DNA of 64,000 nucleotides from Vanessa cardui. Taxonomy: Eukaryota; Arthropoda; Insecta; Lepidoptera; Nymphalidae. The DNA lies in assembly GCF_905220365.1 (NCBI RefSeq), contig NC_061146.1:9489538-9553537 (forward strand), written 5' to 3'. Positions 35,169 through 44,596 of this stretch are shown here, one piece after another (position 1 is the first letter of the stretch; every line of letters begins with the position of its first letter). Under the pieces are notes generated by a model, which was given only the letters and a program-made list of their open reading frames with translations, searched no databases and had not been told where the DNA came from. A program made the position numbers and the translations under genes.

Positions 35169-35476
35169 GAGTCGAGATGGCCCAGTGATTAGAACGCGTG
35201 CATCTTAACCGATGATTTCAGGTTCAAACCAAGGCAAGCACCACTATATATATGCGCTTAATTTGTGTTTATAATTCATCTCATGCTCGGCGGTGAAGGA
35301 AAACATCGTGAGGAAACCTGCATGTGACAAATTTCATAGAAATTCTGCCACATGTGTATTCCACCAACCCGCATTGGAACAGCGTGGTGGAATATGTTCC
35401 AAACCTCCTCAAAGGGAGAGGAGGCTGGCCTTAAGCCCAGCAGCGGGAATTTACAGGCTGTTGTTGTTGTTGTTGT
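35169..35476 (+). mobile_element. SINE A, near complete
   Basis: Intact head, and tail of (TTG)n. A LINE D 3' end begins directly after the tail. Confidence 0.92.
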
Positions 35477-35602
35477 CGGTTCTTCTCCATAGTATCTACT
35501 TAATAATTGTCGTAGCTTCATTTAATATAGTTGTTAAATGACGATTCAAAAGTTCTTGTAAAAGCCTACTTTATTAAAGTATATTTTGATTTTGTTTTTA
35601 AG
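35477..35602 (+). mobile_element. LINE D 3' end
   Basis: CGGTTCTTCTCCATAGTATC to ATTTTGATTTTG. Confidence 0.7.
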
Positions 35603-35639
35603 GACTAATAAGATTGGTCTAACATGGATCCACTTTACG

Positions 35640-35745
35640 ATCTACTGACGATTTACGCAAGACGGCAGGTAGGAGCTGGATGCGCCGGAGAAAGACCACA
35701 GTGGCGTGCACTTGGAGAGACCTATGTCCAGCAGTGGACAAAAAC
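35640..35745 (+). mobile_element. 5'-truncated RTE 3' end
   Basis: CGCAAGACGGCAGGTAGGAG, GAGAAAGACCACAGTGGCGT and ATGTCCAGCAGTGGACAAAA match the reverse of the tail at 59610-59790 and 24962-25080. The encoded tail is the W-M-R-x-A-x-x-R-x-x-W stretch of the RTE ORF end. Confidence 0.8.
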
Positions 35746-36126
35746 GGACAATAAAAGTTTGGAGGTGACAGGAGTTACAAAAAAAAGACTTACACGTATC
35801 CACCTACCTATATTATAGCAACGTGCTGATATAATATCCAACTCTCCATTTACGGAGGAGGCTTCAGCACAGAAGGGTATATTTACAGATTCATTAGAGC
35901 AACAAAATTTATATTTATTACCCCCGGGAACAGATTAATAAATTGGTTGTCAAACGGCCTATTCCATTTTGACAAAACGGTGTACGGTTTCTGCGACAGC
36001 GAATTTGATTTACTGCGCTTCAGAACTTGTTGTAATCACACTTTACTTTGGGTTTCGGTGATATTAAATCATAAATATTATTGATTTTCTTATTAAGTTA
36101 ACTTACCTTTGTAATTGATGGAAATG
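35746..36126. other. Spacer with decayed repeat traces
   Basis: A short SINE A tail-like stretch (CTCCATTTACGGAGGAGGCT) at 35844-35885; otherwise nothing. Confidence 0.4.
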
Positions 36127-36312
36127 TATATTTAATTTTATAAATGTGTAAGTAACTCTGTTTGTCTGTTGCTCTTTCACGGCCAAAACGCTGAACGAAA
36201 TTTGATGAAATTTGGTATGAAACAAAATTGATATCCAAGAAAGGACAAAAACTCCAAGTCAAGCTGTCCTTTGACGCAGGCTACTTTTTTTCCTGACTCG
36301 GGCGAATACTAG
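36127..36312 (+). mobile_element. Lep1-type Helitron, partial
   Basis: TAACTCTGTTTGTCTGTTGC, CCAAAACGCTGAACGAAATT and a (G)CGAATACTAG end fit the Lep1-like class. Non-coding. Confidence 0.6.
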
Positions 36313-36532
36313 TATTCTATATTTTGATAGCTTAACATTAAACATAATTGACAAAGTTATTATTTACCATGTTTTCTTTTTGTTTTTGATATTTCTCGAG
36401 TCTCGTGAACAAGATAGATAATGTCGAAATATCGAGCTCCACCGAACAAAAACCGAAATTAATAACTTTAATAATAAAAATAACCATGTTTATTTAAAAT
36501 CTTATAATTGACAAAATATTGATTGACAGATC

Positions 36533-36690
36533 GTAACATGATTTAATGTCCTCTATGAGCCTTAGTTACACTGGCTCACTCACTCCAAACTGGGACCAAC
36601 AACTACGTATTGCTGTTTGGCGTTAGGATATATCATCGGCGATATCTACTCAGGCGGGCTATCCTTCTAAGTAAAAACTGCCATAAAGAA
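36533..36690 (+). mobile_element. Short retroelement M fragment
   Basis: GAGCCTTAGTTACACTGGCT and TATTGCTGTTTGGCG; the start of the family is missing. Confidence 0.62.
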
Positions 36691-36731
36691 TTACATAATG
36701 GTAATGAAAATGATGTCCTATATTTAAAAAA

Positions 36732-36960
36732 AAATCAAAATATACTTTATTCAAGTAGGCTTTAACAGGTACCTACTTTTGAATTATTATTTAACAACTA
36801 TATTAAATGAAATGAGATGAATGAAGCTATCACAGGTTCGGATTATACGCCGAGAAGAACCGACTTTAAACTCAGAAGTTACTCTTTAGCATTTAAAAAT
36901 ACAAAGTCATGTTAGTTAAATATTACATATGAATAATCCTGCCTAAAAACAACAAGTTTT
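36732..36960 (-). mobile_element. LINE D 3' end
   Basis: ATCAAAATATACTTTATTCA through GCCGAGAAGAACCGAC to TCCTGCC. Contains a small local duplication (AAATGAAATGAGATGAATGAAGC). Confidence 0.7.
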
Positions 36961-37010
36961 AGATTTAAATCTGAAATTAAAATTAAATTCTCCAATCAAG
37001 ATACGAAGAC

Positions 37011-37336
37011 TACAACAACAACAGCAGCCTGTAAATTTCCCACTGCTGGAATAAGACCTGCTATTCGTTTGAGGAGAAAGTTTGGAACATATTCCAAAGC
37101 TGTGTCGGTGGAATACAGATGTGGCAGAATTTCTATGAAATTACATACACGCAACCTGCGTGCGTGTAATTTCATAGAAATTGAAAAACCCTCTCGGTGT
37201 TTTCCTTCAGCGGCGAGCACGAGGTGAATTATAAACACAAATAAGCACATGAATATTCAGTGGTGCTTGTCTGGGTTTTGAATCCGCAAACATCCGTTAA
37301 GACCACGCGTTCTTACCACTGGGCCATCTCGGTTCT
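37011..37336 (-). mobile_element. SINE A with an internal inverted duplication
   Basis: From (ACA)n at left to GGCCATCTCGGTTC. The element's own ATTTCTATGAAATTACA occurs again in reverse complement 30 bases away, replacing the CATGCAGGTTTCCTCACG segment. Confidence 0.85.
37128..37182. repeat. Long hairpin inside SINE A
   Basis: Arms 37128-37153 and 37157-37182 pair at 24 of 26 positions (one further G-T) around a 3-base loop. Confidence 0.85.
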
Positions 37337-37622
37337 CATACGAAGACTGTTTGTTGATATTGATATCAATTACCACGTAAATATCCTTAGATAGATTGAA
37401 TGAAGACCGGGGGACTACTAAGTTCAACTGGTACGGGTCGTAACGGATTGACGCATTTGGCTGTATACCTCGTCACTCGAATAATGCGTGGTATTCGTCA
37501 AGTCACTTCCTTACCTTTTCAACTTGAACATACGAAATAAACGATACGGTATTCTATATTTAAAATATGAAATTAAAAAAAAAACAATGTTACCATTCAC
37601 TACAAATTATTTATCATAATCA

Positions 37623-37753
37623 TCATTACACAGTATAAAACAAAGTCGCTTTCCGCTGTCTGTCCCTTTGTATGTATCTTTAAAATTACGCAACGGATTT
37701 TGATGCGATTTTTTAATAGATAGAGTGATTCTAGAGGAAGGTTTTATACATAC
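37623..37753 (+). mobile_element. Helitron-like element E, 5' part
   Basis: TCATTACACAGTATAAAAC to GAAGGTTTTATACATAC. Its 3' half is missing where Helitron C begins. Confidence 0.7.
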
Positions 37754-38033
37754 CTATACATATAATAAAATTGGAATATCTGTTTGTAATATTAAAATAG
37801 CCCTTTTTTACTCAATGCATATGTATGTATACAAGGTACATATACCAAAATATCATTTTTTACAATTTTTGTCGGTCTGTCTGTCTGTCTATCTGTTTGT
37901 TCCGGCTAAACTCTGGAACGGCTCGACCAATTTTGACGGGACTTTCACTGGCAGATAACTAATATAATAAGGAGTAACTTAGGCTAGAATAATATATTTT
38001 TTTTTCAATTCAAACAAAGTCCCGCACAGCTAG
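37754..38033 (+). mobile_element. Helitron-like element C, near complete
   Basis: CCTATACATATAATAAAATT to CCCGCACAGCTAG before T. Central CTGTCTGTCTGTCTATCTG microsatellite. Confidence 0.77.
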
Positions 38034-38544
38034 TATATAATACGTGGTCAATATACTGATAAGTTAGACATTGTCTACTATATTTAGTATCAGCATCGCA
38101 CCTGTGTAATAATAAACTTAAAATAAATGAATAATAGATCATAAGGTGACGAACCTTTTCTTACCCCGACTGTACATGATCTACCCATGGACGTTGGTAG
38201 CTGGTAGAACTTGGAAATTAAAGTAGAAAAAGTTAGTTGATATCTTCTTATTCAAAGGCATATAGGCATTTTGTTAAGCCGTACCTCACAGCACCTGCCA
38301 TCAATCAAGCTTGATGGCCCATGCTCTTTTGTTTGCTCTGAATGACTGAAAGTAAAGAAACCGTTGTCTGGAGTCTAATGTAATAGCTTCTTGGGAAAAC
38401 TAAAAAAAACACTCAGATAAATCACTCACTTAAATCTTTTTCTACCAAATTTGTTCACATATTCATTTTTGCATAAAGCATGAGTTTAAGATTTTATATA
38501 TTTTATACGACGTAGTTGTCGCCAGTGGCCTCGCTCGGGTTTAG
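38034..38544. other. Spacer, nothing recognised
   Basis: No coding frame or repeat found. Confidence 0.4.
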
Positions 38545-38660
38545 TTTAAAAAAGTAGCCCATCCTTGGAGTTCAAATTTTCTTCACCAAATTTCATCCGA
38601 TTCGGTTCAGCGTTTTGGTAGTTACAGAGCAGCAGACAGACAGAGTTACATTCACACTTT
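38545..38660 (-). mobile_element. Lep1-type Helitron, partial
   Basis: AAAAGTAGCCCATCCTTGGA, TTCACCAAATTTCATCCGAT and ACAGACAGACAGAGTTAC, the reverse of the class seen at 36127. Confidence 0.6.
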
Positions 38661-38671
38661 TTAGCCAAACA

Positions 38672-38880
38672 CATAAATAAATATGAGACAATATCACATA
38701 CATTACTCTGATCCCAATGTAAGTAGCTAAAGCACTTGTGTTATGACGAACAGAAGTAACGACGGTACCACAAACACCCAGACCAAAGACAACATAGAAA
38801 TCGGCCGGAAATCAATCCCGGGACCTCGGATGGGCGTACCCATGAAAACCGGTGTACACACTCGACCACGGAGGTCGTCA
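38672..38880 (-). mobile_element. SINE B copy
   Basis: TAAATAAATATGAGACAATA to ACCACGGAGGTCGTC. About 25 bases are missing between the AACATAGAAA and CGGCCG motifs. Confidence 0.88.
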
Positions 38881-39045
38881 TCATCACATGACATCTAACA
38901 CCCTAAAACGCGAGAGACTGCTAGTAAATAATATTTAACGAATAAGGTTAACAGTAAAACTAGATATTATTTTTTTATATTTCGAACTGTCATGACATAC
39001 TATATGTCCAAATCTTTTACCAAAAGGAAAATAAAAGAAGAAATA

Positions 39046-39262
39046 TCTACCTGATGGTAAGTGGTCATCATCGCCCATAATCATAAAGGATGTAAGAAAT
39101 CCTAATTATTCTTTAAGGATATAAGGAAAAATTTGTGCATTGGTCCATACAGTAGTTACATTGGCTCACTCCTTCAAACTGGACTATAACAATTCAACAA
39201 TACTGTTGTTGTTTGGTGGTGGTAACTACCCAGAAGGGCTTGCATAAAATATTACCACCAAG
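39046..39262 (+). mobile_element. Short retroelement M, degraded
   Basis: ATCTACCTGATGGTAAGTGG to GGGCTTGCATAAAATATTACCACC; several changes. Confidence 0.68.
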
Positions 39263-39828
39263 TTAACAGACGGAACTTTAGTTAAGTTAAACTCATGCAG
39301 GTTTCCTCTGGATGCATACCTTCAACGAACACGATAATAATTAAAAACAAAGAACTAAAATTTTATATGAAATATGAAGGCTTACTAACATAAGAATCTA
39401 AATAAAACAATACAAAAAGTTTCTATATAATTTACAACCTTTCTCTCGACGTTATAAAGCACCTTTTAAAAAGAAAACCTACCGTGTTGCCAGTGGGCCG
39501 TCTAACGTCAAAGACAAATTGTCTATATATTACGTTTTATGTTTTTTTATTATTTACGTTCACGGCTTTTATGACTCCGGGAGTTTGGGAAGAATCACCG
39601 GGATAAGTATGATAAACAAACCGATCCCCGAATCACTTAGATTCTGTTTTCGTTAAACCGGGACGAAATTTCGTACGATTATTTTTGGCTAATGTATTAT
39701 GTAAAGAATTTTACATATCATTGTGTGCTAAGTAAAGTTTAAATTGTGTGGTAGAGTATAGTTTAATGTGGTAAGTAGGGAATAGGGGGGGCTCGTACAC
39801 ATATTTGATCTATATATGTCTAGCGTAG
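39263..39828. other. Spacer, nothing recognised
   Basis: Includes a G run at 39786-39791. No coding frame. Confidence 0.4.
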
Positions 39829-40104
39829 AGAGGCGAGTTGACCCATTGGTAAGAACGCGTACATCTTGACCGGTGATAACGGGTTCAAACCCAGGCTAGC
39901 GCTACTGAAATTTCTTATTTTCTTGCTGAAAATTATAATTCATCTCGTCTTCTGCTGTGAAGGAAAACATCGCGAGGAAACCTGCATGTGTCTGCTTTCA
40001 ATAAAATTCGGCCACTTTTGAATCCCCTAACCCGCATTGGTGGTGGAATATGCTCCATGCTTCTCCTTGCCCAGCAGTGGGAAATGTGCAGGTTGTTAGT
40101 GTTG
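39829..40104 (+). mobile_element. SINE A, degraded
   Basis: The A box is changed (GAGTTGACCCATTGGTAAG), the B box is intact, and the tail is TTGTTAGTGTTG. Confidence 0.85.
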
Positions 40105-40189
40105 TAGGAAAGAATGACTAGTTTTATCTTAACCGGAATAATCTCAGTCCTAAGACTCAGAGTCGGCTAAGCTGGACCTTCAAAAAATC

Positions 40190-40275
40190 TTCTTATCCTT
40201 GAAGGCTTATCAGCCTGCAGCCTCCCCATAATCTTTCCAGGTGAGCCTCCTGTCCGTTTGCCACCAATTAGGTTA
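40190..40275 (+). repeat. LINE F 3' end fragment
   Basis: GTGAGCCTCCTGTCCGTTTG then CCACCAATTAGGTTATAAAA. Confidence 0.55.
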
Positions 40276-40290
40276 TAAAACTGCTACTTA

Positions 40291-40588
40291 AAACAACACA
40301 GCCTGTAAATTCCCAGTGCTGGGCTAAAGGCCTCCTCTCCCATTGAGGAGAAGGTTTGGAACATATTCCACCACTCTGTTCCAATGCGGGTTGGTAGAAT
40401 ACACATGTGGCAGAATTTCTATGAAATTTGTCACATGCAGGTTTCCTCACGATGTTTTCCTTTACCGCTGAGCACGAGATGAATTATAAAGACAAATTAA
40501 GCACATGAATCAGCGGTGATTGCCTGGGTTTGAACCCGTAATCATCGGTAAAGATGCACGCGTTCTAACCACTGGGCCATCTCGACTC
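40291..40588 (-). mobile_element. SINE A, complete with 15-bp target duplication
   Basis: TAAAACTGCTACTTA at 40276-40290 and 40589-40603 flanks the 298-base insert, confirming the family ends. Confidence 0.95.
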
Positions 40589-40871
40589 TAAAACTGCTAC
40601 TTAGTAGAGTATTATATCGGCTACAATAAGCCAACATTCGGCCGATAATGATAACATCTCATTTTGGATCTAGTGAAAACGCGCTCTCAGACTAGAAATT
40701 ATATTTTAATTTGTTTTTCAATTTACTTCTTTCTTTTGTTAGTCAACTAGAACGAAACTCGTATATAAATTAAAATGTTTGTAAGACGTTTTGTTTACGC
40801 GGAGTATAATTGTCTGAAAGAGATTTAAAAGAAATCTTTGATTTGCTGCTTAGAAGGTTATGTGGTACATT

Positions 40872-41036
40872 TTTTTAAGGTATAGGTTGGTGGACGAGCA
40901 GGGCCACCTGATGATATGGTCATCACCCATAGACAACGACGCTGTAAGAAATATTAACTATTCCTTACATCGTCAATACGCCATCAACCTTGGTAACTAA
41001 GATGTTATGTCCCATGTGCCTGTAGTTACAATGACT
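40872..41036 (+). mobile_element. Short retroelement M, truncated first unit
   Basis: AAGGTATAGGTTGGTGGACG to AATGACTCACCC, then a second copy starts at once. Confidence 0.8.
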
Positions 41037-41313
41037 CACCCTTTTTTTTTATGGTATAGGTTGGCGGACGAGCATATGGGCCACCTGATGGTAAGTGGTC
41101 ACCATCACCCATAGACAACGACGCTGTAAGAAATATTAACTATTCCTTACATCGTCAATACGCCATCAACCTTGGTAACTAAGATATTATGTCCATTGTG
41201 CCTGTAGTTACACTGGCTCACCCTTCAAACCGGAACACGACAAAACTGAGTACTGTTGTTTGCCGGTAAAATATATGGCTTGCACAAAGCCCTACCACCA
41301 AGTATATAGAGGA
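41037..41313 (+). mobile_element. Short retroelement M, second unit
   Basis: Complete from TTTTTATGGTATAGG to CCCTACCACCAAGTA. A short inverted M end follows at 41329-41365. Confidence 0.83.
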
Positions 41314-41410
41314 TATTATAAAAACTATTTACTTGGTGGTAGGTCTTCCATAAGTGCGCCTGGGTCTTGTTTTGTGTGTTGTTGTTGTTTTATTCTCCAA
41401 AAATGAATAT

Positions 41411-41655
41411 GTATAAATATAAATATATAAATATGAGACAACATCACATACATTACTCTGATCCCAATGTAAGTAGCTGAAGCACTTTTGTTATGGAAAT
41501 CAGAAGTAACGACGGTACCACAAACACCCAGACCCAAGACAACATAGAAAACTAATGGTAATCTACATCGACTTGGCCGGGAATCGAACCCGGGACCTCA
41601 GAGTGGCGTACCCATGAAAACCGTTGTACACACCACTCGACCTGGGAGGTCGTCG
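41411..41655 (-). mobile_element. SINE B, near intact
   Basis: Full body, intact B box, and TAAATATAAATAT tail complement. Confidence 0.9.
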
Positions 41656-41767
41656 TACATATATTTGTTTAAATAAAAATATAATAAATCAATAAACTGC
41701 ATTCTACTATCAAGTACAGTTAAAATTTAATATAGATTACATCATATCATATCGAGTTTTAGTTTCT

Positions 41768-42450
41768 TAAAGGGATATGACATTATTAAATTTGCCGTTT
41801 CATAAATTTAAAAATTTGTATAAAATACATTGGTAAAGAGGGCATATTATTCAGTACAAGATTATGCAGACGATAAAAAAGCGTAGAATTAATACTTCCA
41901 GGCAGGATTTACAATTCAAAAAAAAAAGTCGAGATGGCCCAGTGGCTAGAACGCGTCCATCTTAACCGATGATTGCGGGTTCAAACCCAGGCAAGCACCA
42001 CTTATTCACGTGCTTAATTTGTCTTTACAATTCATCTCGTACTCGGCGGTGTAGGAAAACATCGTGAGGAAACCTGCATGTGACAAATTTCATAGAAATT
42101 GTGCCACATGTGTATTCCACCAACCTGCATTGGAACAGCGTGGTGGAATATGTTCCAAACCTTCTCCTTAAAGGGAAAGGAGGCCTTTAGCCCAGCAGTG
42201 GGAATTTACAGGCTATTGTTGTTGTTGTCGTTGTTACAATTCAAAAGGAAATTACATACATATATAACTGTAACATGAAAGTATTTTTAAATGTTGCAAA
42301 AGAGTAACTACTGAGTTTCTTCTCGGTTCTTCTCGGTAGAATCTATTTTTCGAAGTGCTGGTAGCTTCACTTAAAATAGTTGTTAAATGACGATTCAAAA
42401 GCGCTTGTAAAAGCCTAACTGAATAATGTATATTTTGATTTGATTTTGTT
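41768..42450 (+). mobile_element. LINE D 3' end with ORF2 remnant, split by SINE A
   Basis: The frame L-P-F-H-K-F-K (about 41797) continues after a one-base shift as V-K-R-A-Y-Y-S-V-Q-D-Y to TAG at about 41885, then the 3' non-coding block. SINE A at 41922-42233 interrupts it, with the block resuming at 42234. Confidence 0.75.
41922..42233 (+). mobile_element. SINE A nested in LINE D, with target duplication
   Basis: TTACAATTCAAAA at 41909-41921 and 42234-42246. Intact boxes; TTG-type tail. Confidence 0.94.
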
Positions 42451-42484
42451 ACTGGGTATAATATTCTATGTAATAAGACACATG

Positions 42485-42597
42485 CACGAGATGAATTATA
42501 AACACAAGTTAAGCACATGAACATTCAGTCGTGCTTGCCTGGGTCATATCCGAAATCATCGATTAAGATGCACGCGTTCTAACCACTGGGCCATCTC
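42485..42597 (-). mobile_element. SINE A head fragment
   Basis: The head and first body part run to GGGCCATCTC. The Penelope-like insertion lies directly to the right. Confidence 0.83.
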
Positions 42598-42639
42598 TAT
42601 CCGTCTTAATGTTGTCTTAAATTTTCGCGATGATTACAC

Positions 42640-44306
42640 ATTTAAATAAAACTATTTATAACGGATGAATCGCGTATATTAATTATTTTTATTTTTAAAC
42701 ATCCCGACGTTTCGAGCACTTTGCAGTGTTCGTGGTCACGGGCAGACTAAGATGACATTTGTCTATTTGAAGAACAAAGGAAATATTATTAACAACTACC
42801 GCCAACGATTTCTCAATTGATATCTTGAGTAACGTTCCGGTTGCACGCAGAAGGCACTAACTGTATCTTTAGGTCTTGCAGTCTGTTGGATTTGGGATTT
42901 TAAATTTTTAATAAGTGGATCCCAGGTGTTAGAAAGTCTCCAACCATCTTCTCTATTGAAGTTCGGATGTTTTTGAATTTCAATAGCCTCGCGTATCATT
43001 CTAGGAATGAATCTGTGTTCTCTAGCGAGGATCTGTGGTTTATCAAATCGGATAAAATGGTTAGGTTTATCCAGAGCATGTTCACAGACTGCAGACTTAG
43101 AAGAACGCCTATTTTTGACATCTCCTATATGTTCCTTGACCCTGGTACCGATACTTCTCTTTGTTTGGCCTATGTAAGATAAACCACACTCACATTCGAG
43201 TTTATATACTCCTGCAGTTTGTAAAGGAATATTACTCTTGATAGGTCTCAAGAACTGGCTCACTTTCTTATGAGGCTTGTAAACGGTTTTAATTGAAGCT
43301 CGCTTCAAGATGTTGCCAATCCTGTCTGTAACTCCCTTCACATATGGTAGAAATGCAGGTTGTCGCTCAACTGTGGGTGGCTTGATACGGCTTCTGCGAT
43401 GCTGGCGAGGCACGGGCAGCTTGTTTTGGTGGAGTGCAAGCTTGACCTGACGTAGCTCGTCCTCTAGGTGTTCAGCATCGCAGAGATGGTGGGCTCTCTG
43501 AAACAAAGATTTGCCAACGGTAGCTAACTGGCTAGGGTGGTGGTGCGAGTCACCATTGAGGTATTTGTTGGTGTGTGTGGGTTTCCTATAAACTGTGTGA
43601 CTTAATGTATTGTCAGGATTCCTGATAATAAGGATGTCAAGGAAAGCTAAAGAATTATTTGCCTCTAATTCCATAGTAAATTGAATGTTTTTATTTATAG
43701 AATTAAGATGTACTAAAAATGCAGATGTCAGATCACTAGGTAATATTGTGAAAGTGTCATCTACGTACCGTTTATAAAACCTAGGTGTTATAGGTCCGGA
43801 GCGAAGAGCCCTCTCCTCCAGGTCTTCCATGAATAAATCGGCGACCACGGGGGATACTGGAGAACCCATGGCTACCCCGTCAACTTGTACATAGAATTCA
43901 TCATTCCACAATAAATAACCAGATGTGAGGCAGTGATGTAACAGCTCTGCATATTCAATAGGCATGTTGTGTGTCTGTAGTTTCCTCTTGACAATTTCGA
44001 TGCAGTCTTGTATGGGTAAGCAGGTAAACAATGACTGGACATCAAAACTAACCATTGTCTCGTTGTTGGTTAATTTAAGGTCTTTGATTTCACCAACAAA
44101 CTGGTAAGAATCCTTGACATACGCCGCAGTGTGTCCTCGGAGGGGTGATAGTGTCCTTGCGATGTGTTGAGCCAATCTATATGTTGGTGTATCGATTTGG
44201 CTTACAATAGGACGCAGCGGAGCACCAGTTTTATGGATCTTAGGTAACCCATACAGTTTTGGAGGCTTTGCACATGTAGGCACGAGTGATTTTTTATCCA
44301 GATTTA
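42640..44306 (-). repeat. Left arm of 1.67-kb palindrome
   Basis: Pairs base for base in length with 44736-46402 (position sums constant at 89042). Confidence 0.93.
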
Positions 44307-44439
44307 TGTCCTGTCGAATAGCTTCCGAGTCTTCCTTTGTGATGTTATTTTTGAAAAGACACTCCTCCACATTGCAAATAATATCTTCAAACGGTATTTT
44401 GGATGGAGCCGGTGCAAAATTTAGGCCTTTGTTTAACAC
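42796..44439 (-). CDS. Penelope-like RT with GIY-YIG endonuclease, N-terminally truncated
   Basis: 547 codons. Residues 1-46 are an N-terminal segment (L-N-K-G-L-N-F-A-P-A-P); at residue 46 it joins N-L-D-K-K-S, skipping about 90 residues that the plus copy has. The RT domain follows: A-P-L-R-P-I-V-S, V-S-F-D-V-Q-S-L-F, A-M-G-S-P-V-S-P and the catalytic Y-V-D-D. Near the C-terminus is a GIY-YIG nuclease (A-G-V-Y-K-L, then L-S-Y-I-G-Q-T-K-R and R-V-K-E-H). Penelope elements use these to cut DNA and copy their RNA into it. No ATG start; the frame stays open upstream to a stop near 44453. A full protein would be near 800 residues (general knowledge), so this one is incomplete. Confidence 0.92.
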   Translation of the reverse strand: MLNKGLNFAPAPSKIPFEDIICNVEECLFKNNITKEDSEAIRQDINLDKKSLVPTCAKPPKLYGLPKIHKTGAPLRPIVSQIDTPTYRLAQHIARTLSPLRGHTAAYVKDSYQFVGEIKDLKLTNNETMVSFDVQSLFTCLPIQDCIEIVKRKLQTHNMPIEYAELLHHCLTSGYLLWNDEFYVQVDGVAMGSPVSPVVADLFMEDLEERALRSGPITPRFYKRYVDDTFTILPSDLTSAFLVHLNSINKNIQFTMELEANNSLAFLDILIIRNPDNTLSHTVYRKPTHTNKYLNGDSHHHPSQLATVGKSLFQRAHHLCDAEHLEDELRQVKLALHQNKLPVPRQHRRSRIKPPTVERQPAFLPYVKGVTDRIGNILKRASIKTVYKPHKKVSQFLRPIKSNIPLQTAGVYKLECECGLSYIGQTKRSIGTRVKEHIGDVKNRRSSKSAVCEHALDKPNHFIRFDKPQILAREHRFIPRMIREAIEIQKHPNFNREDGWRLSNTWDPLIKNLKSQIQQTARPKDTVSAFCVQPERYSRYQLRNRWR

Positions 44440-44596
44440 CGCAATAGTAAGTTAAAAACAGGACATTTCGAGTGTTTTACGTCGAAGCCGGCCACCGAAA
44501 AGAAACCTTACTCGTGATGAATCTATTGCACTGAAGAACTTACGCAACAATAAAGACATTACAGTCCTCCGAGCAGATAAGGGAAACGCGACCGTT

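Noticed and set aside
42967..43182. 71-codon frames antisense to the Penelope endonuclease (also 45860-46075)
   Set aside because: Identical shadows of the same coding sequence in both arms.
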